A stretch of 45,114 nucleotides of DNA from Comamonadaceae bacterium (GTDB lineage: Bacteria; Pseudomonadota; Gammaproteobacteria; Burkholderiales; Burkholderiaceae_C). A program made the position numbers and the translations under genes. The first letter of the stretch is position 1. Each line of letters starts with the position of its first letter. Shown piece after piece: positions 18,427 to 26,717 of the stretch. The notes below the pieces were generated by a model, which worked only from the letters and a program-made list of their open reading frames with translations, was not told the DNA's origin and ran no database searches. Where the stretch lies: assembly GCA_947450675.1 (NCBI GenBank), contig CANFWI010000024.1, positions 1 to 45,114 on the forward strand. The letters are read 5' to 3'.

Positions 18427-19445
18427 TGCAGGTCCATCTTTCTGTTTTTGATAACTTGTTCCCAGCGGCGTGTGTCTGATTCGACTTTTTCACGCAACAC
18501 ATGAGCGGAAGCGGGCGTAGGTTCGATTCCTAATTTAAAAAAGGCGCGGCGCATCTCTTCGTCCTTCATGGTGTCTTCGATGGCGCGTTGCAGGGCTGTC
18601 ATGACCTCGGGCGCAAGGCCCTTCGGTACAAAAAATCCTATCCATCCGCCAACCTCGTAGCCTGCGAGCCCAGCTTCATGAACGGTTGGCAAATCAGGCG
18701 CGATCACTGAACGCTTGCGTGTTGTCACAGCCAGAGCGCGAAGGTTTCCCGCTTGGATGTGGGGTTGCGCTGCGGCCAGTGCTGGAAACATTAGTTGCAA
18801 ACGCATCCCGAGCAAATCAGTCATGGCTGCGGAGGCGCCCTTGTAGGGCACGTGAACCATGGACGTTCCGGTCATGCTTTGGAATAACTCGCCCGCGAGA
18901 TGCACGCTGGTGCCATAACCTGGTGATCCATAGCTGATGTCACCTTGGTGGGCCTGAGCGTAGGCGATCAGTTCTTGAATATTTTTAACAGGTAGCTTGC
19001 TTGGAACAACGACAACGCCCGGAATTTCTGCCACCAACATCACGGGAACCAGGTCGCGCTCAAAGACGTAAGGCAGCTTGCTTTGGATTGCGTTACTGAT
19101 GGCGTTGCTCGCGCTCCCCAGCAACAAGGTGTACCCATCAGGCAGTGAAGTTGCCACGGCTGACGTACCGATCGTCGCACCCGCACCAGCTCGGTTTTCA
19201 ATCACTACTGGCTGACCCAAACGCTTTTGCAGGCTTGGAGCCATCAAACGTGCTGCGCTGTCTGCTGCGCCGCCAGGTACAAAGGGCACAACAATTCGAA
19301 TGGGTTTTTCGGGCCATGCCGCGCGTGCTGTGGTTGGCCCAATTAACAATAGCGAAATCAAAAACCAATATGGAGCCTGCACGACTCTTTTTAAAGCAAA
19401 GCTAACGGCACTCTTAGTGGCGTTGGTAGATCGATAGTGAGTCAT
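18423..19445 (-). CDS. Bug-type periplasmic substrate-binding protein
   Basis: A Bug receptor of about 340 residues, with a hydrophobic segment (WFLISLLLIG) and cleavage near TARA. PFVPGGAAD, LPDGYT and YKGASAAM follow. The start is unsure: ATGs at 19502, 19490 and 19445 are in frame and none has a good ribosome site. I list 19445 because even this leaves an n-region of about 22 residues. The stop overlaps the aldehyde dehydrogenase ATG by four bases, so receptor and enzyme are translationally coupled. No TctAB is adjacent; it might use the TctAB encoded about 8 kb further down the same run. Confidence 0.85.
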   Translation of the reverse strand: MTHYRSTNATKSAVSFALKRVVQAPYWFLISLLLIGPTTARAAWPEKPIRIVVPFVPGGAADSAARLMAPSLQKRLGQPVVIENRAGAGATIGTSAVATSLPDGYTLLLGSASNAISNAIQSKLPYVFERDLVPVMLVAEIPGVVVVPSKLPVKNIQELIAYAQAHQGDISYGSPGYGTSVHLAGELFQSMTGTSMVHVPYKGASAAMTDLLGMRLQLMFPALAAAQPHIQAGNLRALAVTTRKRSVIAPDLPTVHEAGLAGYEVGGWIGFFVPKGLAPEVMTALQRAIEDTMKDEEMRRAFFKLGIEPTPASAHVLREKVESDTRRWEQVIKNRKMDLQ

Positions 19446-19518
19446 TGTTCTGGACTTGATTTGGTGTCTATATTTATGGATGTCAATCATTCCGCTGCGC
19501 ATAGATGAATGCCTGTTT

Positions 19519-20535
19519 TCATTTGTCAGCCGTCATTTCGCTAGAACTAATGCCAAGACCATTGACCAGTGCCGTCCAGCGGGTGACCTCGCTGCTGATA
19601 ACTGCCGAAAATGCGGTCCCAACATCCGCGGTTTTATCAATCCCCAGTTCGATCAACTTAGCGTCAACATTAGGTTCGTTAAGAATTTCTTGTATAGCGC
19701 TGGAAAGTTGCTTTGCCTGTGCATCAGGCATGCCGGCAGGCCCCATCAAGCCGTACCACGACACCACATTAACGGGCGTACCAAGCTCTGCGAACGTCGG
19801 AACATCGGGCAAGGACTTGAGCCTTTGGCTACCAGTCACAGCAAGCGCCTTGAGCTCTCCACGCTTGATTCCCGGCAAAGCTAGGATGGCCGCCGGAAGC
19901 ATGACTTCGACACTGCCGTCTTTTACTTTGTCCAGAGCTGCTGCACCGCCTTTGGCCGGCACATGGTGCACTGATAGACCAACGCTCTGAAAGTAGAGCT
20001 CGGCTATCAAATGGTGCGGTCCGCCGATGCCCGTGGATGAATAGCGCCATTTGCCTTGTGCTGACCGGGCCATATCGACGAATTGCGCCAGGGTTTCTAT
20101 GCCTTCTGGCTTGATCACCAGCAAATATGGGGCAGCCGCAAAACGAATAATGGGCGTGAAGCTCGCTACCGGTTCGTAGGGCATCTTGCCTTGGAATGCA
20201 GATGCAATACCGTGACTACTCGGTGTGGCGACCAATAAGGTTCGACCGTCTGGCGCTGAAGTGGCGACATGACTCGCCGCGAAGGTACCACTGCGCCCCG
20301 GCATGTTGTTAACGCGAACATCCCCAAACCCTTTTCGCGTCAGACCTGCTGCTATCAGTCGGGCTAATTGGTCTGTTGATCCCTCTGCAGCCGTTGGCAC
20401 AATCAGTTCAATCCCCAGCGAATTTTGCTCTGCCGCCACGTGGCTGTTTGTCAGGGTGGCCATGGCAATAATCAGCATGAGTCCGATGCGGTTCGCGACG
20501 TAGGGAAGCGCAGATCTTTGTAGTTTTGTGTTCAC
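19519..20535 (-). CDS. Bug-type periplasmic substrate-binding protein, first gene of the long run
   Basis: A 338-residue Bug receptor. The signal peptide covers about residues 1-35 (core GLMLIIAMATL). The signature loop is altered: PTAAEGSTD instead of PFxxGGxxD, so the second Gly is Glu. APDGRT replaces APDGYT, and VPAKGGAAAL is in the middle. Changes in these loops, which wrap the carboxylate, suggest a ligand different from its neighbours. It is divergent from the LysR gene at 20687 and is the probable promoter-proximal gene of the 12-gene minus-strand run. Confidence 0.85.
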   Translation of the reverse strand: MNTKLQRSALPYVANRIGLMLIIAMATLTNSHVAAEQNSLGIELIVPTAAEGSTDQLARLIAAGLTRKGFGDVRVNNMPGRSGTFAASHVATSAPDGRTLLVATPSSHGIASAFQGKMPYEPVASFTPIIRFAAAPYLLVIKPEGIETLAQFVDMARSAQGKWRYSSTGIGGPHHLIAELYFQSVGLSVHHVPAKGGAAALDKVKDGSVEVMLPAAILALPGIKRGELKALAVTGSQRLKSLPDVPTFAELGTPVNVVSWYGLMGPAGMPDAQAKQLSSAIQEILNEPNVDAKLIELGIDKTADVGTAFSAVISSEVTRWTALVNGLGISSSEMTADK

Positions 20536-20603
20536 AAGACGCTATAAATTGTTCGGTTGGTCGCAATTCTAGGAAGCTAAAATATATTTAACAAGTTGAA
20601 ATA

Positions 20604-20622
20604 TTTGATATATATATTCAAA
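20604..20622. promoter_or_regulatory. Candidate LysR operator in the divergent Bug/LysR region
   Basis: TTTGA-N9-TCAAA, a dyad with perfect 5-bp arms and an alternating TA centre, lies in a strikingly AT-rich stretch (about 20570-20640) between the Bug and LysR starts. A second small dyad, TTCA-N6-TGAA, overlaps it at 20617-20630. LysR regulators commonly bind interrupted AT-rich dyads in such divergent regions. Function is inferred from position. Confidence 0.45.
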
Positions 20623-20686
20623 ATTGTGAAATATAAATTTGGGCAATCCTCGTCGGCTGTTTCCACAATTCCTATGAAGTTAAAAA

Positions 20687-21634
20687 GTGATCAATCCAAA
20701 TTTCAAGCACTTGCGCGTCTTTATTGAGATCGCCCGGCGCGGTAGTTTTCGTAATGCTGCGAACGCAATGCACATGAGCGAGCCCGCCGCCAGTCAGGCA
20801 ATGTCACAACTAGAGACTTTGCTGGCCGTTAAGCTGCTGGATAGAACAACACGCTCAGTCCGTATTTCTGAAGCGGGAGCGGCATTTTTGATTGACGCTG
20901 AAAGATTAGTTGAGGGCATGGATCACTCGATTACTGCTCTGCGTGAGTTAGCCACCACTGGCCGTGGCCGGGTATCCATTGCCTGTTTGTCGTCAGCGGT
21001 ATATCGACTTCTCCCTCCGGTGCTGGTCGAGATGAAACGGTGTTGTCCCGGCATTGACATTGTTTTTTTGGATGACAACATGCGCGGAATTTTGCACAAA
21101 ATTGACACAGGCGAGTGCGATGTTGCTATCGTCAGTGAAGACCCATCTGTGAAGTGGGGGCTGGCAATCCCGCTAATGGACGATACATTTCAGGTCGTCT
21201 GCCGTACAGACCACCCATTGGCTCAGCGAAAGAAAATATCAGGTGCCGACCTAGCGATTCACGAGCTTGTTCTGTTGCGCCGTGGTTCTGGGATAAGAGA
21301 TTTATTTGATCGAATTTTTGAAAAATCGCCCCATCGTCTCAATGTAGTCCATGAGACTACACAGGTGCTAACCCTTTTGGGCTTGGTGGATGCAGGGCTT
21401 GGTGTGACCGTTTTGCCATCCATGCTCTGCCCTGATCCTGCTCACGGCCTTTACGCTGTGCTGCCACTTTACAAACCATCCGTTAGCCGGAGGCTGGGTT
21501 TAATTTTTGCGCCAGGCAGGGAGCCATCAACTGCTGCACGACTGCTCGCAGATGTGGTTCATCGGACGGTGCTATCTACAAGGCTTAACGCACCGGCTGG
21601 CGTCACAAAGATTACGGGAGGGTCGTCTTTATGA
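20687..21634 (+). CDS. LysR-type transcriptional regulator
   Basis: A 315-residue LysR regulator. The N-terminal winged helix is clear: HLRVFIEIARRGSFRNAAN and EPAASQAMSQLE at about 8-45, followed by the usual LLDRTTRSVRISEAG. The rest is a periplasmic-binding-protein-like effector domain. The start is GTG at 20687, preceded only by an A-rich stretch, and gives the standard distance to the HTH. It is divergent from the long sulfatase/ThDP/TTT run, so it is the likely regulator of that run. The inducer would be the imported compound or a breakdown product. Confidence 0.9.
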   Translation: MINPNFKHLRVFIEIARRGSFRNAANAMHMSEPAASQAMSQLETLLAVKLLDRTTRSVRISEAGAAFLIDAERLVEGMDHSITALRELATTGRGRVSIACLSSAVYRLLPPVLVEMKRCCPGIDIVFLDDNMRGILHKIDTGECDVAIVSEDPSVKWGLAIPLMDDTFQVVCRTDHPLAQRKKISGADLAIHELVLLRRGSGIRDLFDRIFEKSPHRLNVVHETTQVLTLLGLVDAGLGVTVLPSMLCPDPAHGLYAVLPLYKPSVSRRLGLIFAPGREPSTAARLLADVVHRTVLSTRLNAPAGVTKITGGSSL

Positions 21635-21838
21635 AGGCGGCGTTTTGATGATCGGTCGTTGGTGAATCCATACGTACTCACGTCGACCTGCTTGATAGCA
21701 TCACAGTTTTTAAGTCTTGAGACGGTTGACGTGCAAATGTTGCACCTTGGAGTCGGCTTCATTGGTGGCATTGACACCATGAGGATTCATCGCGGTTGTG
21801 CAGTGCTAGTCCGCTTGGCGGTGCTTCCAAAAGGCGCA

Positions 21839-22885
21839 CTACTGAAATGAGATCTTTGCGGACTTGATAATGCCTCCGATTTTTTCATTCTCACTTCGAA
21901 TCAAGTCGCCAAAAAATTGAGGTGTACTACTGGTCGCCGTGATTCCAGCGTCCGTGAGCTGCTTGCGAACGGCTGGCAGCGTTGAGATGCGCTGAATCTC
22001 GGCAGCAACACGATCGACAATTTCTTTCGGTGTCCCCACCGGCATCAGGTAGCCCCAAAAGTTAGAAAAACGGTAACCTGAGACACCCGATTCTGCAATG
22101 GTCGGAACATCTGGCATGGCACCAAGTCGATCTCCAGTGACGGCCAATGCCTTGATCTTTCCCGCTCGAGCTTGCGAAAAAGCGGCCCCATCAATCATCA
22201 TGTCAACGTGTCCACCCAGTAAATCGGTCAATGCTGGCGCACCGCCTTTATAAGGCACATGTTGCAGTTTTATGTTGGCCATGGACATGAGCATTTCCAA
22301 AGACAAATGCCCAATCGTTCCCGTCCCCGCTGTCGCGCAGGTATATTTCCCAGGGTTGGCGCGCGCGAGTGCGAGAAATTCGACGAAAGTGTTGGCGGGA
22401 AAGTCCGATCGTGCAGTCACAACAATTGACACGGTCGAAATCAATGAAACCGGTGCGAAGTCTTTCAGCGGGTCATAAGCTAAGTTTGACTGAGCAAAGC
22501 GGTTCACGGCCAGCGAGCCCACATCTCCGATAACGATCGTATAGCCGTCCGCTGGTGATTTGGCTGCGGCGGACATGCCAATGCTGCCAGCTGCGCCTCC
22601 ACGGTTATCAACAATGACAGGTTGACCTAGGGCCGTCGCCAGATGAACTGCAAATAGGCGTGCCACCAGATCTGTATTACCGCCTGGAGGGTAAGGAACG
22701 ATGAGTTTCAATGGTCGGTTGGGAAATAAACCTTGTGCCAGAACATGGGTTGTTGACCAGAGGGACAAGGCCATCGACGCGATGGTCGAAGCCGTTAGCC
22801 CATGTAAGAAGTTTCTTCGACCGGTGGGGACAGTCTGGGAGGCTCGAGTTTCGATTGGCGAAGCTTTATGAATTGAATGTGTCAT
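21839..22885 (-). CDS. Bug-type periplasmic substrate-binding protein with Tat-like signal
   Basis: A 348-residue Bug receptor. The leader contains TGRRNFLHGLT at about 20-30, close to the twin-arginine consensus, then a moderately hydrophobic stretch ending VLAQG. PYPPGGNTD, SPADGYT and YKGGAPAL follow. The ATG at 22885 has GAAGAGA upstream; a much longer frame reaching 23152 overlaps the sulfatase gene and is not family-like. It lies 49 bases after the sulfatase stop. The pair forms a second sulfatase plus receptor unit with no permease of its own. Confidence 0.87.
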   Translation of the reverse strand: MTHSIHKASPIETRASQTVPTGRRNFLHGLTASTIASMALSLWSTTHVLAQGLFPNRPLKLIVPYPPGGNTDLVARLFAVHLATALGQPVIVDNRGGAAGSIGMSAAAKSPADGYTIVIGDVGSLAVNRFAQSNLAYDPLKDFAPVSLISTVSIVVTARSDFPANTFVEFLALARANPGKYTCATAGTGTIGHLSLEMLMSMANIKLQHVPYKGGAPALTDLLGGHVDMMIDGAAFSQARAGKIKALAVTGDRLGAMPDVPTIAESGVSGYRFSNFWGYLMPVGTPKEIVDRVAAEIQRISTLPAVRKQLTDAGITATSSTPQFFGDLIRSENEKIGGIIKSAKISFQ

Positions 22886-22934
22886 CAGAGATCTCTTCGT
22901 TATGTTTTTGCATGTGTGGCGAATGCGCAGAAAC

Positions 22935-24416
22935 TTATGCGGCCGGTCGATTGGCTGATCGATTCGGGTCATCCACAGGCGGCGGCGGATAGTGCAGGCC
23001 GCGCTGACCTGCAAGTGCCCGGTTTGGTTTGGCATGAAAGGGTCCGGGGTCATAACCTGCGAGGCGGCCAGCTTCCAGCCAATCCAAATCGGTGCCATAC
23101 AGTTCTTTAACCAGTGCCGCTTCAAGCTTTGCACGTACATCTTTATAAGCATCGACTTTTGACAAGTCGGTCATTTCTTGAGGATCATTCTCAAGGTCAA
23201 ATAACTGTACGCAGTGATTGGCTGAGTACCAGATGAGCTTGTAGCGGTTGTCGCGCAGCATGCGTGTCGCGTTGCGGCCCTCACCGCACTCACCAAACAA
23301 GGTGTCTCGTTTTTTTTCACCGACCATCGACATCCCTTCTACCGAGGTTGGAATAGGAATTGCTGCGAGGTCTAGCAACGTTGGCATGATGTCTTGCAGA
23401 CCGACGAGCCGATGATCCAGCGCATCGGTCTTTATGCGGTCACAACCGGCGGTACCCACCAAAATCATGGGTACATTGGCAGAGCCTTCATAAAAAAGCG
23501 TTTTAGCCCAAAGCCCATGCTGCCCGAGCATGTCCCCATGGTCAGCGGTCAACATGATGATGGTGTTGTCCAGCAAATTTTCTTCGCGTAAGGTCCCCAT
23601 CAAGATCCGTAATTGGTGATCAATCTGTGTGCACAAGGCGTAATAGGCGCGTCGCAAGGCGCGGTGTTGTTCAGGACCATGAGTTGCCGGCCAGTAGTTG
23701 CGAACGACGCGAAGTGCACTGGGTAAGTCATCGGTTTTTTCGGCCCAAGTGCCGCTCATGGGGAGATCGATTTCGACATCGCGGTACATGTCGAGATAGT
23801 CATTCAGGGGGACCAGCGGCGGGTGTGGGTGTGAGTACGACACATGCCAAAAAGCTGGCCGGGTTGGATCGCGACGCTTAATGCTCAGTGCTGCTGTGCG
23901 CGTGATCCAATTGGTGACATGAAGGGACTCAGGCAAATGCCAGGGGCGAGTCTGGTAATCGTTATTGCTCATGCCGTGCATGAATTGTTGACCCGTGTGT
24001 CCCTGATCGGATAAAAACATATCGTAGTCATCGACAGCACCAAGCTGCGGACGGCCTTCCTCTGCGAGCAACGTGTCGTCAAACCCAATCCTGTCGCGCT
24101 GCGGAAAAACGTGCAGCTTTCCAATCGCAGTGGCTTGGTAGCCGGCATCTCTAAAGCATTGAGCCAGCAAGGGCTGGCGTGGCATCGGTTCAGCAGGCAT
24201 GAATGACCTGTCCCCGTGCGAGCGTGGGGTCTGCCCGGTCATGATCGTGCGACGAGCCGGAATACAAATAGGCGATTCCGAGTAGGCGTTGCTATACCGC
24301 GTACCCAATCGTGCCAATTGGTCAATGGTGGGCGTCTGTATCACCGGGTGCCCTGCGTGTCCAAACATCCCCGCGGCCCACTGATCGACTGTTACAAAAA
24401 GCACATTGGGCTGCAT
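22935..24416 (-). CDS. Type I sulfatase, cytoplasmic
   Basis: A sulfatase of 493 residues. The formylglycine signature CIPARRTIMTG begins at Cys51. LTADHGDMLGQHG carries metal ligands, and a C-terminal LIWY/LFDLENDPQE block is typical of choline-sulfatase-like enzymes. It begins MQPNVLFVTVDQW with no signal peptide, so it should act in the cytoplasm. The start at 24416 is set by AAGGA seven bases upstream; an in-frame ATG at 24455 lacks a ribosome site. It is divergent from a LysR gene and followed by a Bug receptor, echoing the sulfatase/Bug combination of the long run. Confidence 0.87.
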   Translation of the reverse strand: MQPNVLFVTVDQWAAGMFGHAGHPVIQTPTIDQLARLGTRYSNAYSESPICIPARRTIMTGQTPRSHGDRSFMPAEPMPRQPLLAQCFRDAGYQATAIGKLHVFPQRDRIGFDDTLLAEEGRPQLGAVDDYDMFLSDQGHTGQQFMHGMSNNDYQTRPWHLPESLHVTNWITRTAALSIKRRDPTRPAFWHVSYSHPHPPLVPLNDYLDMYRDVEIDLPMSGTWAEKTDDLPSALRVVRNYWPATHGPEQHRALRRAYYALCTQIDHQLRILMGTLREENLLDNTIIMLTADHGDMLGQHGLWAKTLFYEGSANVPMILVGTAGCDRIKTDALDHRLVGLQDIMPTLLDLAAIPIPTSVEGMSMVGEKKRDTLFGECGEGRNATRMLRDNRYKLIWYSANHCVQLFDLENDPQEMTDLSKVDAYKDVRAKLEAALVKELYGTDLDWLEAGRLAGYDPGPFHAKPNRALAGQRGLHYPPPPVDDPNRSANRPAA

Positions 24417-24423
24417 GACTTTT

Positions 24424-24428
24424 TCCTT
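24424..24428 (-). promoter_or_regulatory. Ribosome binding site that sets the sulfatase start
   Basis: AAGGA on the minus strand lies seven bases before the ATG at 24416. The alternative ATG at 24455 has only an A-rich sequence before it. Confidence 0.6.
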
Positions 24429-24552
24429 GGTGGCCGAGGTAGCTGTCTTTTTCATTTATTGGGTTTTTAGTTAGAACATCTGATGCGGGCGTTGATCCAA
24501 CTTTCACCTGCTTGTTCAGTTTAGTGAGCTTCAAAATGTTTTGATAGGGGTA

Positions 24553-24565
24553 TGCTTGGCAAGCA
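24553..24565. promoter_or_regulatory. LysR-type T-N11-A box
   Basis: TGCTTGGCAAGCA has perfect 6-bp arms around a single central base and fits the T-N11-A LysR rule exactly. It lies 24 bases before the LysR TTG start and in the region divergent from the sulfatase gene, where an autoregulating LysR site is expected. Confidence 0.6.
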
Positions 24566-24577
24566 CGATATATCTTT

Positions 24578-24581
24578 GGAG
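24578..24581 (+). promoter_or_regulatory. Ribosome binding site supporting a TTG start for the LysR gene
   Basis: GGAG lies seven bases before TTG at 24589. The resulting protein starts (M)KTLSIEQW, the normal LysR N-terminus. Confidence 0.6.
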
Positions 24582-24588
24582 ATATGGC

Positions 24589-25485
24589 TTGAAAACTTTG
24601 AGCATTGAACAATGGCGCCTTTTTATACAAATAGCAGACCATGGCAGTCTGACCCACGCCGCAGCCGCTCGTGACGTTGCTCAGTCGGCTGTTAGTCGAC
24701 AATTGGCCGCCATAGAAACCGCCTGTGGAGGGCGCTTATTTGAGCGTCGCGGAAGGGGCGTTCGACTGAGCGACGCGGGGCTTTACATCTATCCGCAAGT
24801 TGTCGCTTGGCTTGAAGCTGCAGACCGATTAACCCAAGGCGTTCGAGGCGCGTTACGAGAGCCGATTGGAACCGTGAGACTTGGTGTACTTGCTTCGGTA
24901 TCCGATACGTTCGTAGGGAGCCTTTATCGACAAGTACGGGAGGAATGCCCCGGGATTCGACTGCAGATTGTGAGTGCGACGAGTGGCCGTTTGGCCCAGG
25001 GGTTAGAGGCCGGAACGCTGGATATTGCACTGTTGTCGAGGAATGCACGGGAGTACAACGGCCGAGAGTTTGTTGTGGGCACGGTGGAGCATTTGCTGGT
25101 GGGTGCGCGTGGGGATTTACTCACCAGCACGTCGACGGTTGCTTTTGAGCGTCTTGACGGTATCCCTATGGTCGTTCCCAATCGACCTTACACCTTCCAT
25201 CATCTTTTGGAACATTGGGCGCAGCGCAAGGGCATCACGTTGAAGATCGCTGTCGAATGCGATTCACTGGCGATCCAGAAGCACTTGGTAGCGACTTCAG
25301 GTGTCTACGCCATACTGACGGCAAGTGCTGTACGTGACGATGTCAGCGCTGGGCGACTGCAAGCTGCACGAATAGTTGAACCTTCACTAAAGCGAAAACT
25401 GGTTCTACTGTTGAGTGATACACATGCAGCAACCGCGGCTTGCCGTGAGGTGCTGCGTATTGCCAGACTGACTGCTGCTGAGTAG
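24589..25485 (+). CDS. LysR-type transcriptional regulator
   Basis: A LysR regulator of 298 residues. The helix-turn-helix covers about residues 6-45 (FIQIADHGSLTHAAAA, SAVSRQLAAIE), followed by LFERRGRGVRLSDAG and an effector domain. I set the start at TTG 24589 because GGAG stands at the right distance and the protein then begins like other LysR proteins. A TTG at 24541 would add 16 residues and run through the T-N11-A box. It probably controls the divergent sulfatase-Bug pair. Confidence 0.88.
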   Translation: MKTLSIEQWRLFIQIADHGSLTHAAAARDVAQSAVSRQLAAIETACGGRLFERRGRGVRLSDAGLYIYPQVVAWLEAADRLTQGVRGALREPIGTVRLGVLASVSDTFVGSLYRQVREECPGIRLQIVSATSGRLAQGLEAGTLDIALLSRNAREYNGREFVVGTVEHLLVGARGDLLTSTSTVAFERLDGIPMVVPNRPYTFHHLLEHWAQRKGITLKIAVECDSLAIQKHLVATSGVYAILTASAVRDDVSAGRLQAARIVEPSLKRKLVLLLSDTHAATAACREVLRIARLTAAE

Positions 25486-25544
25486 TTACCGCCAAGGCTG
25501 ATTTGACGCGAGCGGTCATGCCTGCGATCGTAAATTTCAGTTGT

Positions 25545-26717
25545 CTACAGCCGCTGAACAATCGCTGCAGCACCCAGACCACCCGCGCCGGCGACAGCTG
25601 TCAGCCCGAGTGCCGATGGCTTTTCAAGGCTCAATTCCGCCAGCACGCGTACCAGTGCAATGGCGGCAGATGCACCGATCGGGTGGCCCCGCGCCAAACC
25701 GCCGCCGCCCCGGTTCACCTGCAGTGGGTCGATCTGCAGGGCTTGGCAAAAGCTCAAGCCTTGCACCGCAAAAGCATCGTGCAGCTCAATCACTGCCAGC
25801 GCGTCGGCGCTCTCTAAGCCGACCCGCAACAACACGGCACGGCTTGCCGCCTCCGCTGCGAGCAAGGGCGTTTCCGGCGGGCAGCCGACTGAAGCCGAGG
25901 CGATCCAAGCGGCCTGAGGCTTCAACCCCAGCGCACTGCAAGCCTCGCGGCTGGCCAGCAGCACAAAGCCCGCGCCATCGGCTTTGGCTGAAATGCTCAA
26001 GGCGCTGAGTGAGCAGTCCGGCGCCTCCGCTTCCTCGCATTCCGTTTCCACATGCTCCGCCACAGCGGGCATGCGTGCGGCCAGTTCGGCGCTGATGCGC
26101 CGTGGATACGGGTCGTGCGTCAAGCCATTGACGCTGATGATTTCATCGGCCAACAAGACTCGATGTGCCAAGGCGCGCTCATGGCTCTGCACCGCATAAG
26201 CGTCTTGCGCTGCGCGGCTCCAGCCTTGTGTTGCGGCATAGAGGGCAGCAGACGCCAGCATGTCCGGGTCACGGGCCGGATCAGGTGCAAACGCGGGCCG
26301 CTCATAGGCCACCGCTGCATCGCCTTCATGCAAAGGGCGATGTTGCCGAATCGGCGCTCGGCTCCAGGCCTCGACACCGCCCGCGATCACCACCGACGCT
26401 TGACCCGACGCGATCAGCCCAACCGCCATCGACACGGCATCCAGACCCGAGCAGCATTGCGTGTCGATGGAAAAGGCCGCACATGGGTCCGGCAAGCCGG
26501 CCGCCAGCGCCACCAGACGCGCCGGATTTCCGCCTGCACCCAAGGCATTGCCGACGACCACGGCATCGACATCTTGAGGGCTGATGCCGGCGCGTTTCAG
26601 CAAGGCTTGAATCACCGGCGCGGCGATCTCATGCGCTTGCAATGCACTAAAAGCGCCGCCGTGCGGTGCCACAGCGCTGCGCGCCCAGCCCGCGATCAAA
26701 GTATTGGACGTAGGCAT
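25545..26717 (-). CDS. Atypical thiolase (acetyl-CoA acetyltransferase-like)
   Basis: A 390-residue thiolase-fold protein. The nucleophile region is DTQCCSGLDAV (Cys88), ELHDAFAVQ takes the place of the NEAFA/HEAFA loop, and GGGGLARGHPIGAS carries His345. The C-terminal loop, normally with a catalytic Cys two residues before GG, reads TAVAGAGGLG, so Ala376 replaces the second Cys. The enzyme may therefore have a changed reaction, for example hydrolysis or one-way condensation; this is inference. It overlaps the end of the acyl-CoA synthetase gene and is the last gene of the bioMNY run. A thiolase and synthetase next to bioY also occur in Bacillus subtilis (yhfS, yhfT). Confidence 0.8.
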   Translation of the reverse strand: MPTSNTLIAGWARSAVAPHGGAFSALQAHEIAAPVIQALLKRAGISPQDVDAVVVGNALGAGGNPARLVALAAGLPDPCAAFSIDTQCCSGLDAVSMAVGLIASGQASVVIAGGVEAWSRAPIRQHRPLHEGDAAVAYERPAFAPDPARDPDMLASAALYAATQGWSRAAQDAYAVQSHERALAHRVLLADEIISVNGLTHDPYPRRISAELAARMPAVAEHVETECEEAEAPDCSLSALSISAKADGAGFVLLASREACSALGLKPQAAWIASASVGCPPETPLLAAEAASRAVLLRVGLESADALAVIELHDAFAVQGLSFCQALQIDPLQVNRGGGGLARGHPIGASAAIALVRVLAELSLEKPSALGLTAVAGAGGLGAAAIVQRL

